Part shown: positions 18,771 to 28,128 of the stretch, one piece after another
Layout of the letters: every line of letters starts with the position of its first letter
Numbering within the stretch: the stretch's first letter is position 1
Origin: Acetobacteraceae bacterium
Lineage (GTDB): Bacteria; Pseudomonadota; Alphaproteobacteria; Acetobacterales; Acetobacteraceae
Assembly: GCA_004843165.1 (NCBI GenBank)
Contig: CP039459.1
Location: 1,277,501 to 1,341,500, forward strand
Reading direction: 5' to 3'
DNA: 64,000 bases
The notes under the pieces: model-generated
Seen by the model: only the letters and a program-made list of their open reading frames with translations
The model's database searches: none
Told to the model about the DNA's origin: nothing
Made by a program: the position numbers and the translations under genes

Positions 18771-21167
18771 GTGACGTCTATACCGCCCGAAGATTCCAAC
18801 AAGCAACCGGAAAATTCCGAGAATTCTTCTCAGGAAAACCAAAAGACCCAGACTTCTTTCGAGGAAAAGGCAGGGGAATTCGATCCTCTTAAAACACGTC
18901 TTCAAGCGGTGATGGCCGCTGCACGTTTCCATGGCGTTGTTCTTGATCCTTCTCTTTGCGCAAAACCTGAAGATGGCAAGCCTGTTTCGCCCGCTGCCTT
19001 AGCTTTGTGGGCAAGGGAAGGGGGCTGTGTTGCCAAGGCAATGCGTTTGCATGCGGATTATTTGCTCAATATGGGTAAAACACCGCCAATCGTTTTGATG
19101 TTCCGAGATGGCTCTGCCGCCCTTATGGTCGGAGGGAATCAGGAAAGAAAAGTTGTTTTACTTAGAGATCCTTGGGATGAACCCCGTTCAGAACCTGTTC
19201 CTGTGGATATTTTACGTTTAAATCGTTTGTGGAACGGTGACGTTTTATTGCTCAAACGGCGTGTGGATGAAACAGAGCGAGAAGCGCCTTTTGATTTGGA
19301 TTGGTTTATAAAACTGGTTCTGCGCCAAAAAAAGGGTCTAAGAGATGTTTTAATTTCCTCTATGCTGATGAGCGTTTTACAGCTTTTTCCTGGCCTGATT
19401 GTGATGCAAGTTGCAGATCGTGTGGTAAATTATCATTCGATGGCAACTTTGGTGTCTTTAAGCACTTTTGTTATTGTGCTCTCCATTTATGAAGTTGTTT
19501 TGACACATGCGCGGCAAGAGCTTGTCTTGGGAATTACGACACGTTTGGACGCTAGAATTTCTATCTATGCCTACGAACGCCTTCTTTCATTACCTTTGGA
19601 ATTTTATGAAAGAGAGCAGACGGGGGAAATTTTATCGAGATTTTCTCAGATTTTCGCCGTTCGAAACTTCATGACAGGCCCATTGCTCAATACTTTTTTA
19701 GATCTTTTTGTCCTTATTGTTATTCTGCCGGTTTTATTTTTTCTTAGCCCAACAATGGCCTGGCTTACGCTGATTGCCTCAGGGATAATCGGTGTGATTG
19801 CTTTATTGATGCTGCCTTATGCTTCTGCAGTGGAAAGCAATACCATTCGCGCAGAGATGAAGCGGAATGCTGTTTTGTATGAAACTGTTGCAGGGATTCG
19901 TACGGTTAAAACAATGGCCCTGGAATCTACTAGAAAATTCTTATGGGATGAAAAAAGCGCTGTCGTCGTTAAGTGGCGTCTTGCTGGTGGCCGGATGAGC
20001 AACTGGATTTCGACAGCCGTACAGCCTTTTAATATGTTTATTAATCGTGGGATCATTCTTGTCGGTGCTTATATCATTTTGACCAATGATAAAAGCGGCA
20101 TGCAGACTGGGACGCTCATGGCTTTTATGATGTTGGGGGGACGTGTGGCCTCACCTTTAGTGAATCTGGCGCGTTTGACGGAGAATTTTAATGAGGTCAG
20201 AGTTGCCCTTTCTGAAGCCGGAGCCGTTTTAAATCAGCCAACAGAACTTAAAGAGTTGACATCTGGCCTTACGCCCAAAATTAAAGGGGAAATTCATTGT
20301 TTAGATGTCAATTTTTCCTATCCGGGGTCAACACGGAAGGCTTTAAATAATGTTAATTTCCATATCCCCGCTGGAACAATGTTAGGGCTAGTGGGTAAAT
20401 CCGGTTCCGGGAAATCAACTATTACACGCTTACTTCAAGGGGTGAGCCGTGATTATACGGGCTTTTTGCGGCTGGATGGTATTGATTTGCGGGAAATTAA
20501 TCTTACCCATTTGCGCCGTTCAGAAGGTTCAGTGCTGCAGGATAATTTTCTCTTTAGAGGGACGATCGCTGAAAATATCGTTGCAGGTCGTCCGGGCCTT
20601 ACGATGGAAGATGTGATTAATGCCTGCCGTTTGGCAGAGGCTGAAGAGTTTATCGAAAGATTGCCAGCTGGCTATGAGACAATTATCGAGGAAGGTTCAA
20701 CCAATATTTCCGGTGGTCAGCGTCAGCGCTTAGCAATTGCACGTGCCGTTGCTAATGATCCCAAATTGATGATTTTGGATGAGGCAACAAGTGCACTTGA
20801 TCCGGAATCTGAAGCGATTGTGAATGCAAATCTGGAGCGTATCGCAAAAGGTCGTACGATGGTGATCGTTTCTCATCGCCTTTCTTCCTTGGTGCGCTGT
20901 GATTTGATCGCTGTTTTAGAGCAGGGACGCTTGGTCGATATTGCGCCTCATGCAACGCTGGTAGAGCGTTGCGAGATTTACCAATCTCTTTGGAATCAAC
21001 AGAATGAGCATATGATTAGACAGCTGGAAGAGGCAATGGAGGCAAGTAATAAATCGGCTAAGGATAAAGAATTCATAAAAGAGGAAATAGAGGATTTAGA
21101 AGAGTCTCTAGATATGGATAAGGGGAAAAATAAAGCCTCTGATGAGAAAGATAATGGCGATGCGTGA
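18771..21167 (+). CDS. Type I secretion ABC transporter (HlyB/LapB-type) with degenerate C39-like domain
   Basis: Inner-membrane ABC exporter of 798 residues. Domain order: polar N-terminal tail (1-40); a C39-peptidase-like domain (about 45-160) without a recognisable catalytic Cys/His dyad, as in substrate-docking CLD domains; a six-helix membrane domain (about 180-460); an ATPase domain with Walker A GKSGSGKST, signature NISGGQRQRLAIARA and Walker B LMILDEATSALD; and a highly charged C-terminal tail after about residue 740. The start is GTG, with GAGGAAGGAAA upstream. It exports a protein together with the membrane fusion protein encoded next. No obvious RTX-type substrate gene is in the window, so the cargo is unknown. 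Confidence 0.93.
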   Translation: MTSIPPEDSNKQPENSENSSQENQKTQTSFEEKAGEFDPLKTRLQAVMAAARFHGVVLDPSLCAKPEDGKPVSPAALALWAREGGCVAKAMRLHADYLLNMGKTPPIVLMFRDGSAALMVGGNQERKVVLLRDPWDEPRSEPVPVDILRLNRLWNGDVLLLKRRVDETEREAPFDLDWFIKLVLRQKKGLRDVLISSMLMSVLQLFPGLIVMQVADRVVNYHSMATLVSLSTFVIVLSIYEVVLTHARQELVLGITTRLDARISIYAYERLLSLPLEFYEREQTGEILSRFSQIFAVRNFMTGPLLNTFLDLFVLIVILPVLFFLSPTMAWLTLIASGIIGVIALLMLPYASAVESNTIRAEMKRNAVLYETVAGIRTVKTMALESTRKFLWDEKSAVVVKWRLAGGRMSNWISTAVQPFNMFINRGIILVGAYIILTNDKSGMQTGTLMAFMMLGGRVASPLVNLARLTENFNEVRVALSEAGAVLNQPTELKELTSGLTPKIKGEIHCLDVNFSYPGSTRKALNNVNFHIPAGTMLGLVGKSGSGKSTITRLLQGVSRDYTGFLRLDGIDLREINLTHLRRSEGSVLQDNFLFRGTIAENIVAGRPGLTMEDVINACRLAEAEEFIERLPAGYETIIEEGSTNISGGQRQRLAIARAVANDPKLMILDEATSALDPESEAIVNANLERIAKGRTMVIVSHRLSSLVRCDLIAVLEQGRLVDIAPHATLVERCEIYQSLWNQQNEHMIRQLEEAMEASNKSAKDKEFIKEEIEDLEESLDMDKGKNKASDEKDNGDA

Positions 21168-23190
21168 AGGGCCTGAATCTCATTGGAAAACCAGCCGTTT
21201 TGAACGTTTTATAGCCTTTTTGCTTAAGCCATTTTCACCGTTGATACGGTTTATTTTAGGTGTCTCCGAAGAGGAAAGAAATGCAAGGCAGGCTGAAAAA
21301 CGACGTAAAAAATCTCTTAGGGCAGAAAATAAAGCTGAAAAGATTGCGGAAAAAGCGCTGAAAAAAGCGCAGCTACAGCAAGGCAAAGCAGAAAAAAAAT
21401 CCGCAGAAACAGTAAAACAGGCGGAAGAGCCGGAAGTGGCCTCGCCTGAACTTCCAGAATTTTTTGGCCCGCATCCGGCGCAAGAGCAAGAAGAACAAAA
21501 ACAAGAAAAAACAACAGATCTTGAGGAAGAGGTAATTTCTCAACTCAATAAGACAGAGGCGGCATTAGATGCTGAGATTCCCTTAAAAGGGAAGGGGGCA
21601 GGGTTTTTTAAAACGATTGTTTTATATGCGACAGCGCCTATTGTTTTTTTGCGTTATGGCATCGGGAAAATTGGGGGAAAATCTTTTTTTTCTCATAATT
21701 TACGTAAAAATATTCAAGAAGACGGTTTCTTTGTCGGGAGTGTGCATTACTTTTCTGATTTGAGAAAAAAATCTAAAAAGAAGGCAGAGGAAAAGGCCAA
21801 TAATCCCCGATATAAAGATCCTTTAGGTGCTGGGGATGAACCGTTAGAACTGTTAGAGTTCCGTTCTCCAACAGTTGCAATTGTAAATACGCCCTTACCG
21901 CCACTTGCACGTTATATTATTTGGGTCATGCTGGGGCTAATTGCCAGTATGTTGCTTGCGATGGTATTGTTGCCCATTAATAAAGTGGTTGTGCTTAAGG
22001 GGCGTTTAATTAGCAAACGGCCTATGATTCTGGTTCAGCCAACAGATCAAGGGATTGTGCTTGATATTAAAGTTCGTGTCGGCGATGTTGTTAAAAAAGG
22101 GCAACTTCTAGGGGTGATGGATCCACGTTTGACACAATCTGAACTGGTTGCAATGCGAGAAGAGCTTAAGATTTATCAGGCTCTTGTTGCACGTTTAAAG
22201 GCCGAGGTTGCTGATCGTCCTTATGTTCCTGATGAGTCAGATCCTGCTTCTTTGGAGCAGGGCAAAAACTATTTACATCGCCAAAAAGATTTTAGAGCAA
22301 AACTAGAAACGATAGATGAAACGATTGCAAGCCAGCAAACTACTTTGCAGGGGGCTGAAGCGTCAGCCGCTATGTATGGTAGTAAATTACGTATTGCTTT
22401 AGAGCTTTTGCGCATTCGTCAGGCAGAACAGCATCATGAGGTTGGCACACGTCTTGGAACCTTACAGGCGCAAGACGCTGTGATGGATACAGAGCGCCAG
22501 CTTATTGAGGCGCAAAAAGCGGCGAATAGTGCACGATCCGAATTAAAGGGGGAGCAAGCAAAACGAGAAAGCTTTTTGCAAAGCTGGAAGGCTGAGGCTT
22601 ACAGTCTATTAGCCGAAACAGAGGTTAAGTTAGCAACGGCACAATCAAGCTATGATCAAGCACAAGTTAAGAATGAACTGGTTAATTTAAGAGCCCCTGA
22701 GGATGGTATCGTTCTCTCACAGGGAAAAATTGCTCGGGGAGCAACGCTGAGCGCAGGGATGCCTTTTATGACCTTGGTTCCGCTCAAGGGTGGGATAGAA
22801 ATGGAAGGTTCAATGAAAGCCGAAGATGCTGGATATGTTAAAACAGGTGCGCATGCGATCATAAAATTCGTAAGCTTTCCATATGATGTCTATGGTGGCG
22901 CAGAAGGGAGTGTGTCTGTCATTAGTGCAGATTCCTTCTTACCGATGGAAGCCGTTAGTGAAAATACGCAGGAAGCCGTTTTGCCACCAGATGAAAAGGC
23001 TGCTCTTTTTTACCGTGTTAAGGTAAGCCTTGACCGTTATACTTTGCATGGAACACCAAAATTTTTCCATCCAGGCCCTGGGCAAGTTGTTACAGCAGAT
23101 TTGGATGTTGGTAAGCGAACCATGATGCAATATTTCTTTGGTAATGTGAAAACAAATTTATCAGAAGGTATGCGGGAACCTTCAAATTAA
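21160..23190 (+). CDS. HlyD-family type I secretion membrane fusion protein with long cytoplasmic N-terminus
   Basis: Periplasmic adaptor linking the ABC exporter to an outer-membrane channel. The membrane helix (WVMLGLIASMLLAMVLL) comes only after about 255 residues; ordinary HlyD proteins have it near residue 60. The preceding part holds a Lys/Glu/Ala-rich coiled-coil-like region (about 30-80), an acidic Gln/Glu region and another basic stretch (LRKKSKKKAEEKA). After the helix come a barrel-sandwich half (QPTDQGIVLDIKVRVGD), a long coiled coil, the second half (NLRAPEDGIVLSQGKIARGA) and a C-terminal beta domain. The start overlaps the ABC gene. ATGs at 21142, 21154 and 21160 are possible; the last has GAGAAAG upstream. 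Confidence 0.9.
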   Translation: MREGPESHWKTSRFERFIAFLLKPFSPLIRFILGVSEEERNARQAEKRRKKSLRAENKAEKIAEKALKKAQLQQGKAEKKSAETVKQAEEPEVASPELPEFFGPHPAQEQEEQKQEKTTDLEEEVISQLNKTEAALDAEIPLKGKGAGFFKTIVLYATAPIVFLRYGIGKIGGKSFFSHNLRKNIQEDGFFVGSVHYFSDLRKKSKKKAEEKANNPRYKDPLGAGDEPLELLEFRSPTVAIVNTPLPPLARYIIWVMLGLIASMLLAMVLLPINKVVVLKGRLISKRPMILVQPTDQGIVLDIKVRVGDVVKKGQLLGVMDPRLTQSELVAMREELKIYQALVARLKAEVADRPYVPDESDPASLEQGKNYLHRQKDFRAKLETIDETIASQQTTLQGAEASAAMYGSKLRIALELLRIRQAEQHHEVGTRLGTLQAQDAVMDTERQLIEAQKAANSARSELKGEQAKRESFLQSWKAEAYSLLAETEVKLATAQSSYDQAQVKNELVNLRAPEDGIVLSQGKIARGATLSAGMPFMTLVPLKGGIEMEGSMKAEDAGYVKTGAHAIIKFVSFPYDVYGGAEGSVSVISADSFLPMEAVSENTQEAVLPPDEKAALFYRVKVSLDRYTLHGTPKFFHPGPGQVVTADLDVGKRTMMQYFFGNVKTNLSEGMREPSN

Positions 23191-23216
23191 ACCCTTGCCA
23201 CTTAAGAAGAAGGATT

Positions 23217-25076
23217 ATGACCTCTTTATTTTTTAAAAACTCAGGTTCTAGAGCACTGCAAAAAAAACGTTCGCGCGCAGATCGGAAAATGATGCTTCGT
23301 GCAATGAAAATGCTTGAGGAACAAAAAGACACAGAGGCTTTTCCCCTTTTTTCTGTATTGGCAACGAAAGGGGATGCTGAAGCACAGTGGCACGTCGGTA
23401 AATTCTATCTTGCAGGGCAGGCTGTACCTTATTCCCTCGCCGATGGGGTTTATTGGGTACATCTTTCCGCACAGCAGGATTTTCCACCTGCTTGTTTAAC
23501 GCTTGCACATCTTTATAAGGACGGTCTGCCGTCTTCTTTGGACTTATCGCAACACGATCAGGTACTTTCTGCCAGTCTCAACGATGAACGGGAAGCTAAT
23601 TATGAAAAGGCGCAGTTTTGGGCAGAAAAAGCTGCAGAGGCAGGGGATGTCAATGCTCAGGCCTTTTTAGGATCTTTGCTCCGTAAAGCGGCACAGGCTG
23701 GTCAGGTAAAAGAAGAGCATCAAACTCAGGCCGTAAAATGGCTTCAGCGTTCGGTTGAAGGTGGGTCTGTGATTGGTAAATTAGAGCATGGCCGACAGAT
23801 CTTGGAGGATGAAGGGTATTTGAAGCCGGTCGAAACATTGGCCGCTCCTCCTTTACCCACGGAGATATTTTATAAAGCTGTTTGTTATCTTGAGGAGGCT
23901 TTGGAGGAGGGCGCCATGGGGGCAGCACTGCTCCTTGGCTGGCTTCGTCTTCATGGCCCTGAGACTTTTAGAGATATTGGGAAGGCGATTTCCTTGCTGG
24001 AGAGCGTTGCGGAAAAGGGTTTTTCACAGGCGCAATACCGTCTTGGATTGCTATACATGCAGAATTATCCTGGAGCTTCCGCTGATTTTAAAAAGGCAGA
24101 AAAATGGTTAACGCAGGCTTTAAGGAGAGAAGTTGCTCCTGCAGGTTATACGCTTGGGCAGCTTTATGAAGTGATCCTACCGGAAGCAAAGCGTGATAAA
24201 GTTTTAGCCATGAAATTTTATCATGCGGCTGCGCTTTTAAAGGATGTTCCTGCCATTTTACGTCTGGCGCATTTGCTGGTTGAGGGGATTCCTGAGCGTG
24301 ATATTAAGCCTGATTTGCGAAAAGGAGCCTTTTGGTTTTCACGTGCATCAGGCTTAGGAAATCAGGAGGCCCAAGTTGAATTTGGAAATCTTCTCCTTCA
24401 TGGTGTGAGCGTGCCAAAGGAAGAAGGTGAGGCGTGGCGAGAGGGCTTAGAGCAGGAAGCGGAAAAAGGCTCCCATGAATCAGCGTATAATCTTGCGCTT
24501 TCTTATTTGGACGGCATTGGTGGAGAGAAGGAAGAGCATTTAGCCCGAAAATGGCTTGAGAAATCTGCCACTTTTTTCCCAGAAGCTGCTTATCAATATG
24601 GTAAAATGCTTTTTGAAGGAAAAGGGGGAGAACGGGATCTTGAAAAAGCACGTTATTTTTTTGAAAAATCGGCTGAAGCAGGTCAGATAGAAGGCTGTTT
24701 GGCTTTAGCGCAGATGTATCTGCTCATCGAAAATATGAAGGATCATCCTCGTGCATTGGCATTGTATCATCAAGCCGCAGAGGCCGGGAGCGCAGATGCA
24801 ATGTTTTCTTTAGGTGCAATGTATGGTGGTGGGCATGATGTTCCGATGGATCGTTTTAAGGCGCGCTACTGGTTTGTTTTAGGGGCTGAAAAGGGGAATC
24901 CTTTAGCGCAATATATGGCCGGACGCTATTATTTGCGATCTTTGGGCGGTGAGCGTGACTTGGAAAAAGCGTATTTTTGGCTCAGCAAGGCCGCTGAAAA
25001 AGGGGTTAAGGAAGCACAGGAAAATTTATCTGCTCTTCAAAGAGAACTAAAACTCGTAAAGATGAGAGATAAATGA
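23217..25076 (+). CDS. Sel1-repeat (SLR/TPR-like) protein
   Basis: A 619-residue solenoid protein made of many Sel1-type repeats. Copies of the pattern AxxxLGxxYxxGxGxxxDxxKAxxWxxKAAExGxxxA are clear, for example AQWHVGKFYLAGQAVPYSLA, AFWFSRASGLGNQEAQVEFG, ARYFFEKSAEAGQIEGCLAL and AYFWLSKAAEKGVKEAQENL. No signal peptide or membrane segment is seen, so it is probably cytoplasmic. Sel1 proteins are usually scaffolds. Placed between the secretion genes and a glycosyltransferase with which it shares an ATGA overlap, it may bring those machines together (inference). No catalytic domain is visible. Confidence 0.9.
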   Translation: MTSLFFKNSGSRALQKKRSRADRKMMLRAMKMLEEQKDTEAFPLFSVLATKGDAEAQWHVGKFYLAGQAVPYSLADGVYWVHLSAQQDFPPACLTLAHLYKDGLPSSLDLSQHDQVLSASLNDEREANYEKAQFWAEKAAEAGDVNAQAFLGSLLRKAAQAGQVKEEHQTQAVKWLQRSVEGGSVIGKLEHGRQILEDEGYLKPVETLAAPPLPTEIFYKAVCYLEEALEEGAMGAALLLGWLRLHGPETFRDIGKAISLLESVAEKGFSQAQYRLGLLYMQNYPGASADFKKAEKWLTQALRREVAPAGYTLGQLYEVILPEAKRDKVLAMKFYHAAALLKDVPAILRLAHLLVEGIPERDIKPDLRKGAFWFSRASGLGNQEAQVEFGNLLLHGVSVPKEEGEAWREGLEQEAEKGSHESAYNLALSYLDGIGGEKEEHLARKWLEKSATFFPEAAYQYGKMLFEGKGGERDLEKARYFFEKSAEAGQIEGCLALAQMYLLIENMKDHPRALALYHQAAEAGSADAMFSLGAMYGGGHDVPMDRFKARYWFVLGAEKGNPLAQYMAGRYYLRSLGGERDLEKAYFWLSKAAEKGVKEAQENLSALQRELKLVKMRDK

Positions 25077-28039
25077 CAGCGGATTTTCTTTTTAAGCCTG
25101 TAAAAGAGGAAGGGGCTCTCTATGGATGGGAGCCGGATTTTGAACGTCAAAAAGCTTTCAAAGAGAAAGTCACCGAACGTGCAAAAGCCTTATATGAACA
25201 AGGGTTGCAACGTTCAGAAAAGGGGGATTTGATCGGGGGATGGATGTCCCTTGGATATGCAAGCCGCCTGTTACCCCATGAACCACATTTTTCCTTTGCA
25301 TATGCTTTGAGCTGTTTAAATGTAAAAGCATCTGATCTGGCTTTAAAAAGAATGACAGATCTTCTAAAGCAGTATGATTACCGTGGGGCGGCTTTTGGAC
25401 GTGTTTCCGCATTATTCCAAATGCGGGATCTTTCAGGCGCTGTGGCGACGATGGCAGATTCTTTAGCGCGCTTTGCGATTGGACAGGATATTTGGGAGTT
25501 TGTTCTTTTTCTGGCGCAACAGGCTGATTATGCAGGAGGGGCCGGTTTCTCGTTGGAAGAGGGAAAGCTATGGCTTTCTGGAGCTGGGAAGGTCTCTTTA
25601 CTTCTTGATGGACGCTTAATTCAGAAACTAACTTTGTCTGAAGGGCTTCAAAAATTTTCATTACCTTCCCATTGGAAAACAGCCGAGCGTTTGCGGATTA
25701 AAGGTGAAGGTAAGGGTTTTCTTGGGGCTGAGATTGATCTATTGGCCATGCGGCGTATGAAATCTTTAGCGTGGCACGAGCAGAATATTCTTTATGCATG
25801 GGTCGAATATCCAGCAGATCCTGATTTTACATCTATCCCTATCTGTGAGAGTCACAATCAGAAAAAAGAAATGAGAGAGGACTTTAAGGAAAATCCTCTT
25901 TTTTATCAGGGGCTTGGAAAGCCCAAAATGTATCATTTGCCGATAGCTTTTCAAGAGGGCTCTCGTTTCGAGATTAAGGATATTTTTCAGCGTGAGTTTT
26001 GGGGGAGTCCACTCTCACCCCCATTTTCTCAGGGGACTATCCCCCCAATGACTAAGGCACGTTCTGGAAGGCCGGGAGAAGGGCGAGATTTTGTTATTAT
26101 CGTACCTGTTCATGGGAAAGAAATTTTTGTGAGACGAACGCTGGCTTCTCTCGTTAAAACTTTACCTCTCAATAAAGGCTTTCATTTTCAAGGTGAAATT
26201 CTTGTCGTTGATGATGCGAGTTCAGAAAAATCATTAAAACGTTACCTAACGAAGCTGGCAAAAGAAAAAAAAATTACCCTTTTGACGCACCAACAGCAAA
26301 AAGGTTTTGCGGTGAGTGTTAATCTTGCGTTGCAACATGCAGATGGCAGAGATGCTATTTTATTTAATAGTGACGCTGTGGCTTTCGGAAATTGGGCTGT
26401 GCGGCTTTTGACTCATTTGCGGCATAAAAATGCAGGAACAGTTACACCTTTTGGGAATAAAGCCGGACAGATGTCTTTCCCAGAGAAGCAGGATAGAGAA
26501 GTTTCGCCAGCAGAGGCGCATCGATTAGATCATTTATTCGCAGAAATCGGCAATTCTCAAAATCCTGTTGCGCTTGTGACAGGTAATGGTTTTTGTATGG
26601 GAATTTCTGCAGAATGTTTGGCACAAACAGGAGGCATTACCGAAGGTATTTTTGCTCAGGCCTATGGCGAAGAGGTTGATTTCTGCCTGCGAGCAACAAA
26701 AAAAGGCTTTAAACATTTTGCAGCAGAAAATGTGTATGTTTATCACGAAGGGCGAGGAAGTATTGGAGGCGCTGGGTCTGCGCTCTTTTTGAGAAATCAG
26801 GAAATTTTAAAAAAACGTCACCCTGCCTTTCCTTTGAAGGTGTGGAAATTTGAAGAGGCAAACCCTTTTGGCCGTTATCGACGACTTATTTCTGAAAGAA
26901 TTTTACAAAAGAAAATGCGTCAGAGTGCGCCGGTTCTTATCGTAAGCCATGCGATCGGCGGCGGGGTGACACGTTATATTGCGCAGCGCTGTAAAAATTT
27001 AGAAAAAGAGCATAAAACACCGCTTTTACTTATTCCAACAAAAGAGGGATGCCGTTTGGGACTTGTGAATGAAGTCGGAGAAATTTCTTATAATGAGGCA
27101 ACTTTTTCTTTTTCTTTGCCTGAGGAACAACTTTTACTCATCGCCGTCCTACGTCGTTTAAAAATTACAGAGGTTGAGTATCATAATTTTGTTGGACATT
27201 CACGATCCATTCGTAAACTGGCAGAGCAATTGGAAATTTCCCCAACTATTTTTGTCCATGATCATGCCACTTTTTGTCCGCATATTACTCTGATCGGCGA
27301 AAATGACCATTATTGTGGTGAGCCTGATGTAAAATCGTGCCAAAAATGTACCGTTAAACGCTTTCAGAAAATTCATAAAGGCGGCATAGAGGAAGGGTCT
27401 TCGCCAGATGTTTCAAAATTTTTAGCCGAAAATCTTACAGAGATGAAAAAGGCTAAAAGGATTTTGACACCATCGAGAGATTCCGCACAACGATTAAAGC
27501 GCCATTTTCCCGAAATTACACCGGAAGTATTCTCGCCTGAAAATACGCTAACGCTTTTTCAGAAAAATTTTTATAAAAGGCGGCAACATCAACACCGTCC
27601 GTCAAAACATATCTGGAGGGTAGGGATTGTCGGGGCTTTGAGTGTTTGGAAAGGTGCCTTAATTTTAGAAAAAATTGCTCTGGAGGTGCAAAAACTTTCT
27701 TTACCGATACAATTTTTTCTTATTGGCCATGCTATCAATGAAAAAGCTTTGGAAAGTGCCGGAGTCGAGATTACAGGCGTTTTTGCGGAGGATGAAATCA
27801 AAACGTTACTTGCTACACTTGATTTGGATGCCGTCTTACTGCCATCTATTGCCCCAGAAACATGGGGATATGCTTTTAGCCATGTTGTTGAAGCTGGACT
27901 TTTTACCTTTTGTTTTGATATTGGAAGCGTTGCGGAAAGAGTTCGTCTTTTGGGGGAAGAGGCCGGATTTGTGATTCCCTTGGCTTTTCCACCAGGGCGT
28001 ATCGGGCAGTTTTTAATTCAAAAGCTGTCCTGCAGATGA
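25073..28039 (+). CDS. Bifunctional glycosyltransferase: TPR-like N-terminus, GT2 domain, GT4-like domain
   Basis: A 988-residue cytoplasmic enzyme. Residues 1-200 are helical and TPR-like. A GT2 (GT-A fold) domain starts near 340 with VIIVPVHGKEIFVRRTLASL, has LVVDDASS and LFNSDAV in place of a canonical DxD, and GEEVDFCLRATKKGF. A GT-B (GT4-like) domain starts near 620 with PVLIVSHAIGGGVTRYIAQR and contains a Cys cluster (FCP, then YCGEPDVKSCQKC) like that of some GT4 enzymes, possibly metal-binding. The end shows PETWGYAFSHVVEAGL, resembling the nucleotide-sugar site. Translation is coupled to the Sel1 gene (ATGA). Two transferase domains imply two successive sugar additions. Confidence 0.88.
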   Translation: MTADFLFKPVKEEGALYGWEPDFERQKAFKEKVTERAKALYEQGLQRSEKGDLIGGWMSLGYASRLLPHEPHFSFAYALSCLNVKASDLALKRMTDLLKQYDYRGAAFGRVSALFQMRDLSGAVATMADSLARFAIGQDIWEFVLFLAQQADYAGGAGFSLEEGKLWLSGAGKVSLLLDGRLIQKLTLSEGLQKFSLPSHWKTAERLRIKGEGKGFLGAEIDLLAMRRMKSLAWHEQNILYAWVEYPADPDFTSIPICESHNQKKEMREDFKENPLFYQGLGKPKMYHLPIAFQEGSRFEIKDIFQREFWGSPLSPPFSQGTIPPMTKARSGRPGEGRDFVIIVPVHGKEIFVRRTLASLVKTLPLNKGFHFQGEILVVDDASSEKSLKRYLTKLAKEKKITLLTHQQQKGFAVSVNLALQHADGRDAILFNSDAVAFGNWAVRLLTHLRHKNAGTVTPFGNKAGQMSFPEKQDREVSPAEAHRLDHLFAEIGNSQNPVALVTGNGFCMGISAECLAQTGGITEGIFAQAYGEEVDFCLRATKKGFKHFAAENVYVYHEGRGSIGGAGSALFLRNQEILKKRHPAFPLKVWKFEEANPFGRYRRLISERILQKKMRQSAPVLIVSHAIGGGVTRYIAQRCKNLEKEHKTPLLLIPTKEGCRLGLVNEVGEISYNEATFSFSLPEEQLLLIAVLRRLKITEVEYHNFVGHSRSIRKLAEQLEISPTIFVHDHATFCPHITLIGENDHYCGEPDVKSCQKCTVKRFQKIHKGGIEEGSSPDVSKFLAENLTEMKKAKRILTPSRDSAQRLKRHFPEITPEVFSPENTLTLFQKNFYKRRQHQHRPSKHIWRVGIVGALSVWKGALILEKIALEVQKLSLPIQFFLIGHAINEKALESAGVEITGVFAEDEIKTLLATLDLDAVLLPSIAPETWGYAFSHVVEAGLFTFCFDIGSVAERVRLLGEEAGFVIPLAFPPGRIGQFLIQKLSCR

Positions 28040-28049
28040 TTACTTTGAG

Positions 28050-28079
28050 TTGTCACTCATTGGATTTTTTTTGTATGAT
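28050..28079 (+). promoter_or_regulatory. Possible sigma70 promoter inside the secretion-glycosylation cluster
   Basis: TTGTCA (28050-28055) and TATGAT (28074-28079) are separated by 18 bases in the 89-base gap before the ChW-like gene, followed by an AT-rich leader. Good matches to both hexamers suggest that the distal genes can be transcribed separately. Confidence 0.4.
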
Positions 28080-28128
28080 ATTTTGTCGCTCTTCTACATT
28101 TTTTAACCTTCGTTTTTAGGATCTTCGT

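Noticed and set aside
18771-21167. Bacteriocin exporter with active C39 leader peptidase
   Set aside because: The N-terminal C39-like domain lacks a recognisable catalytic Cys-His arrangement, and no double-glycine leader peptide gene is nearby.
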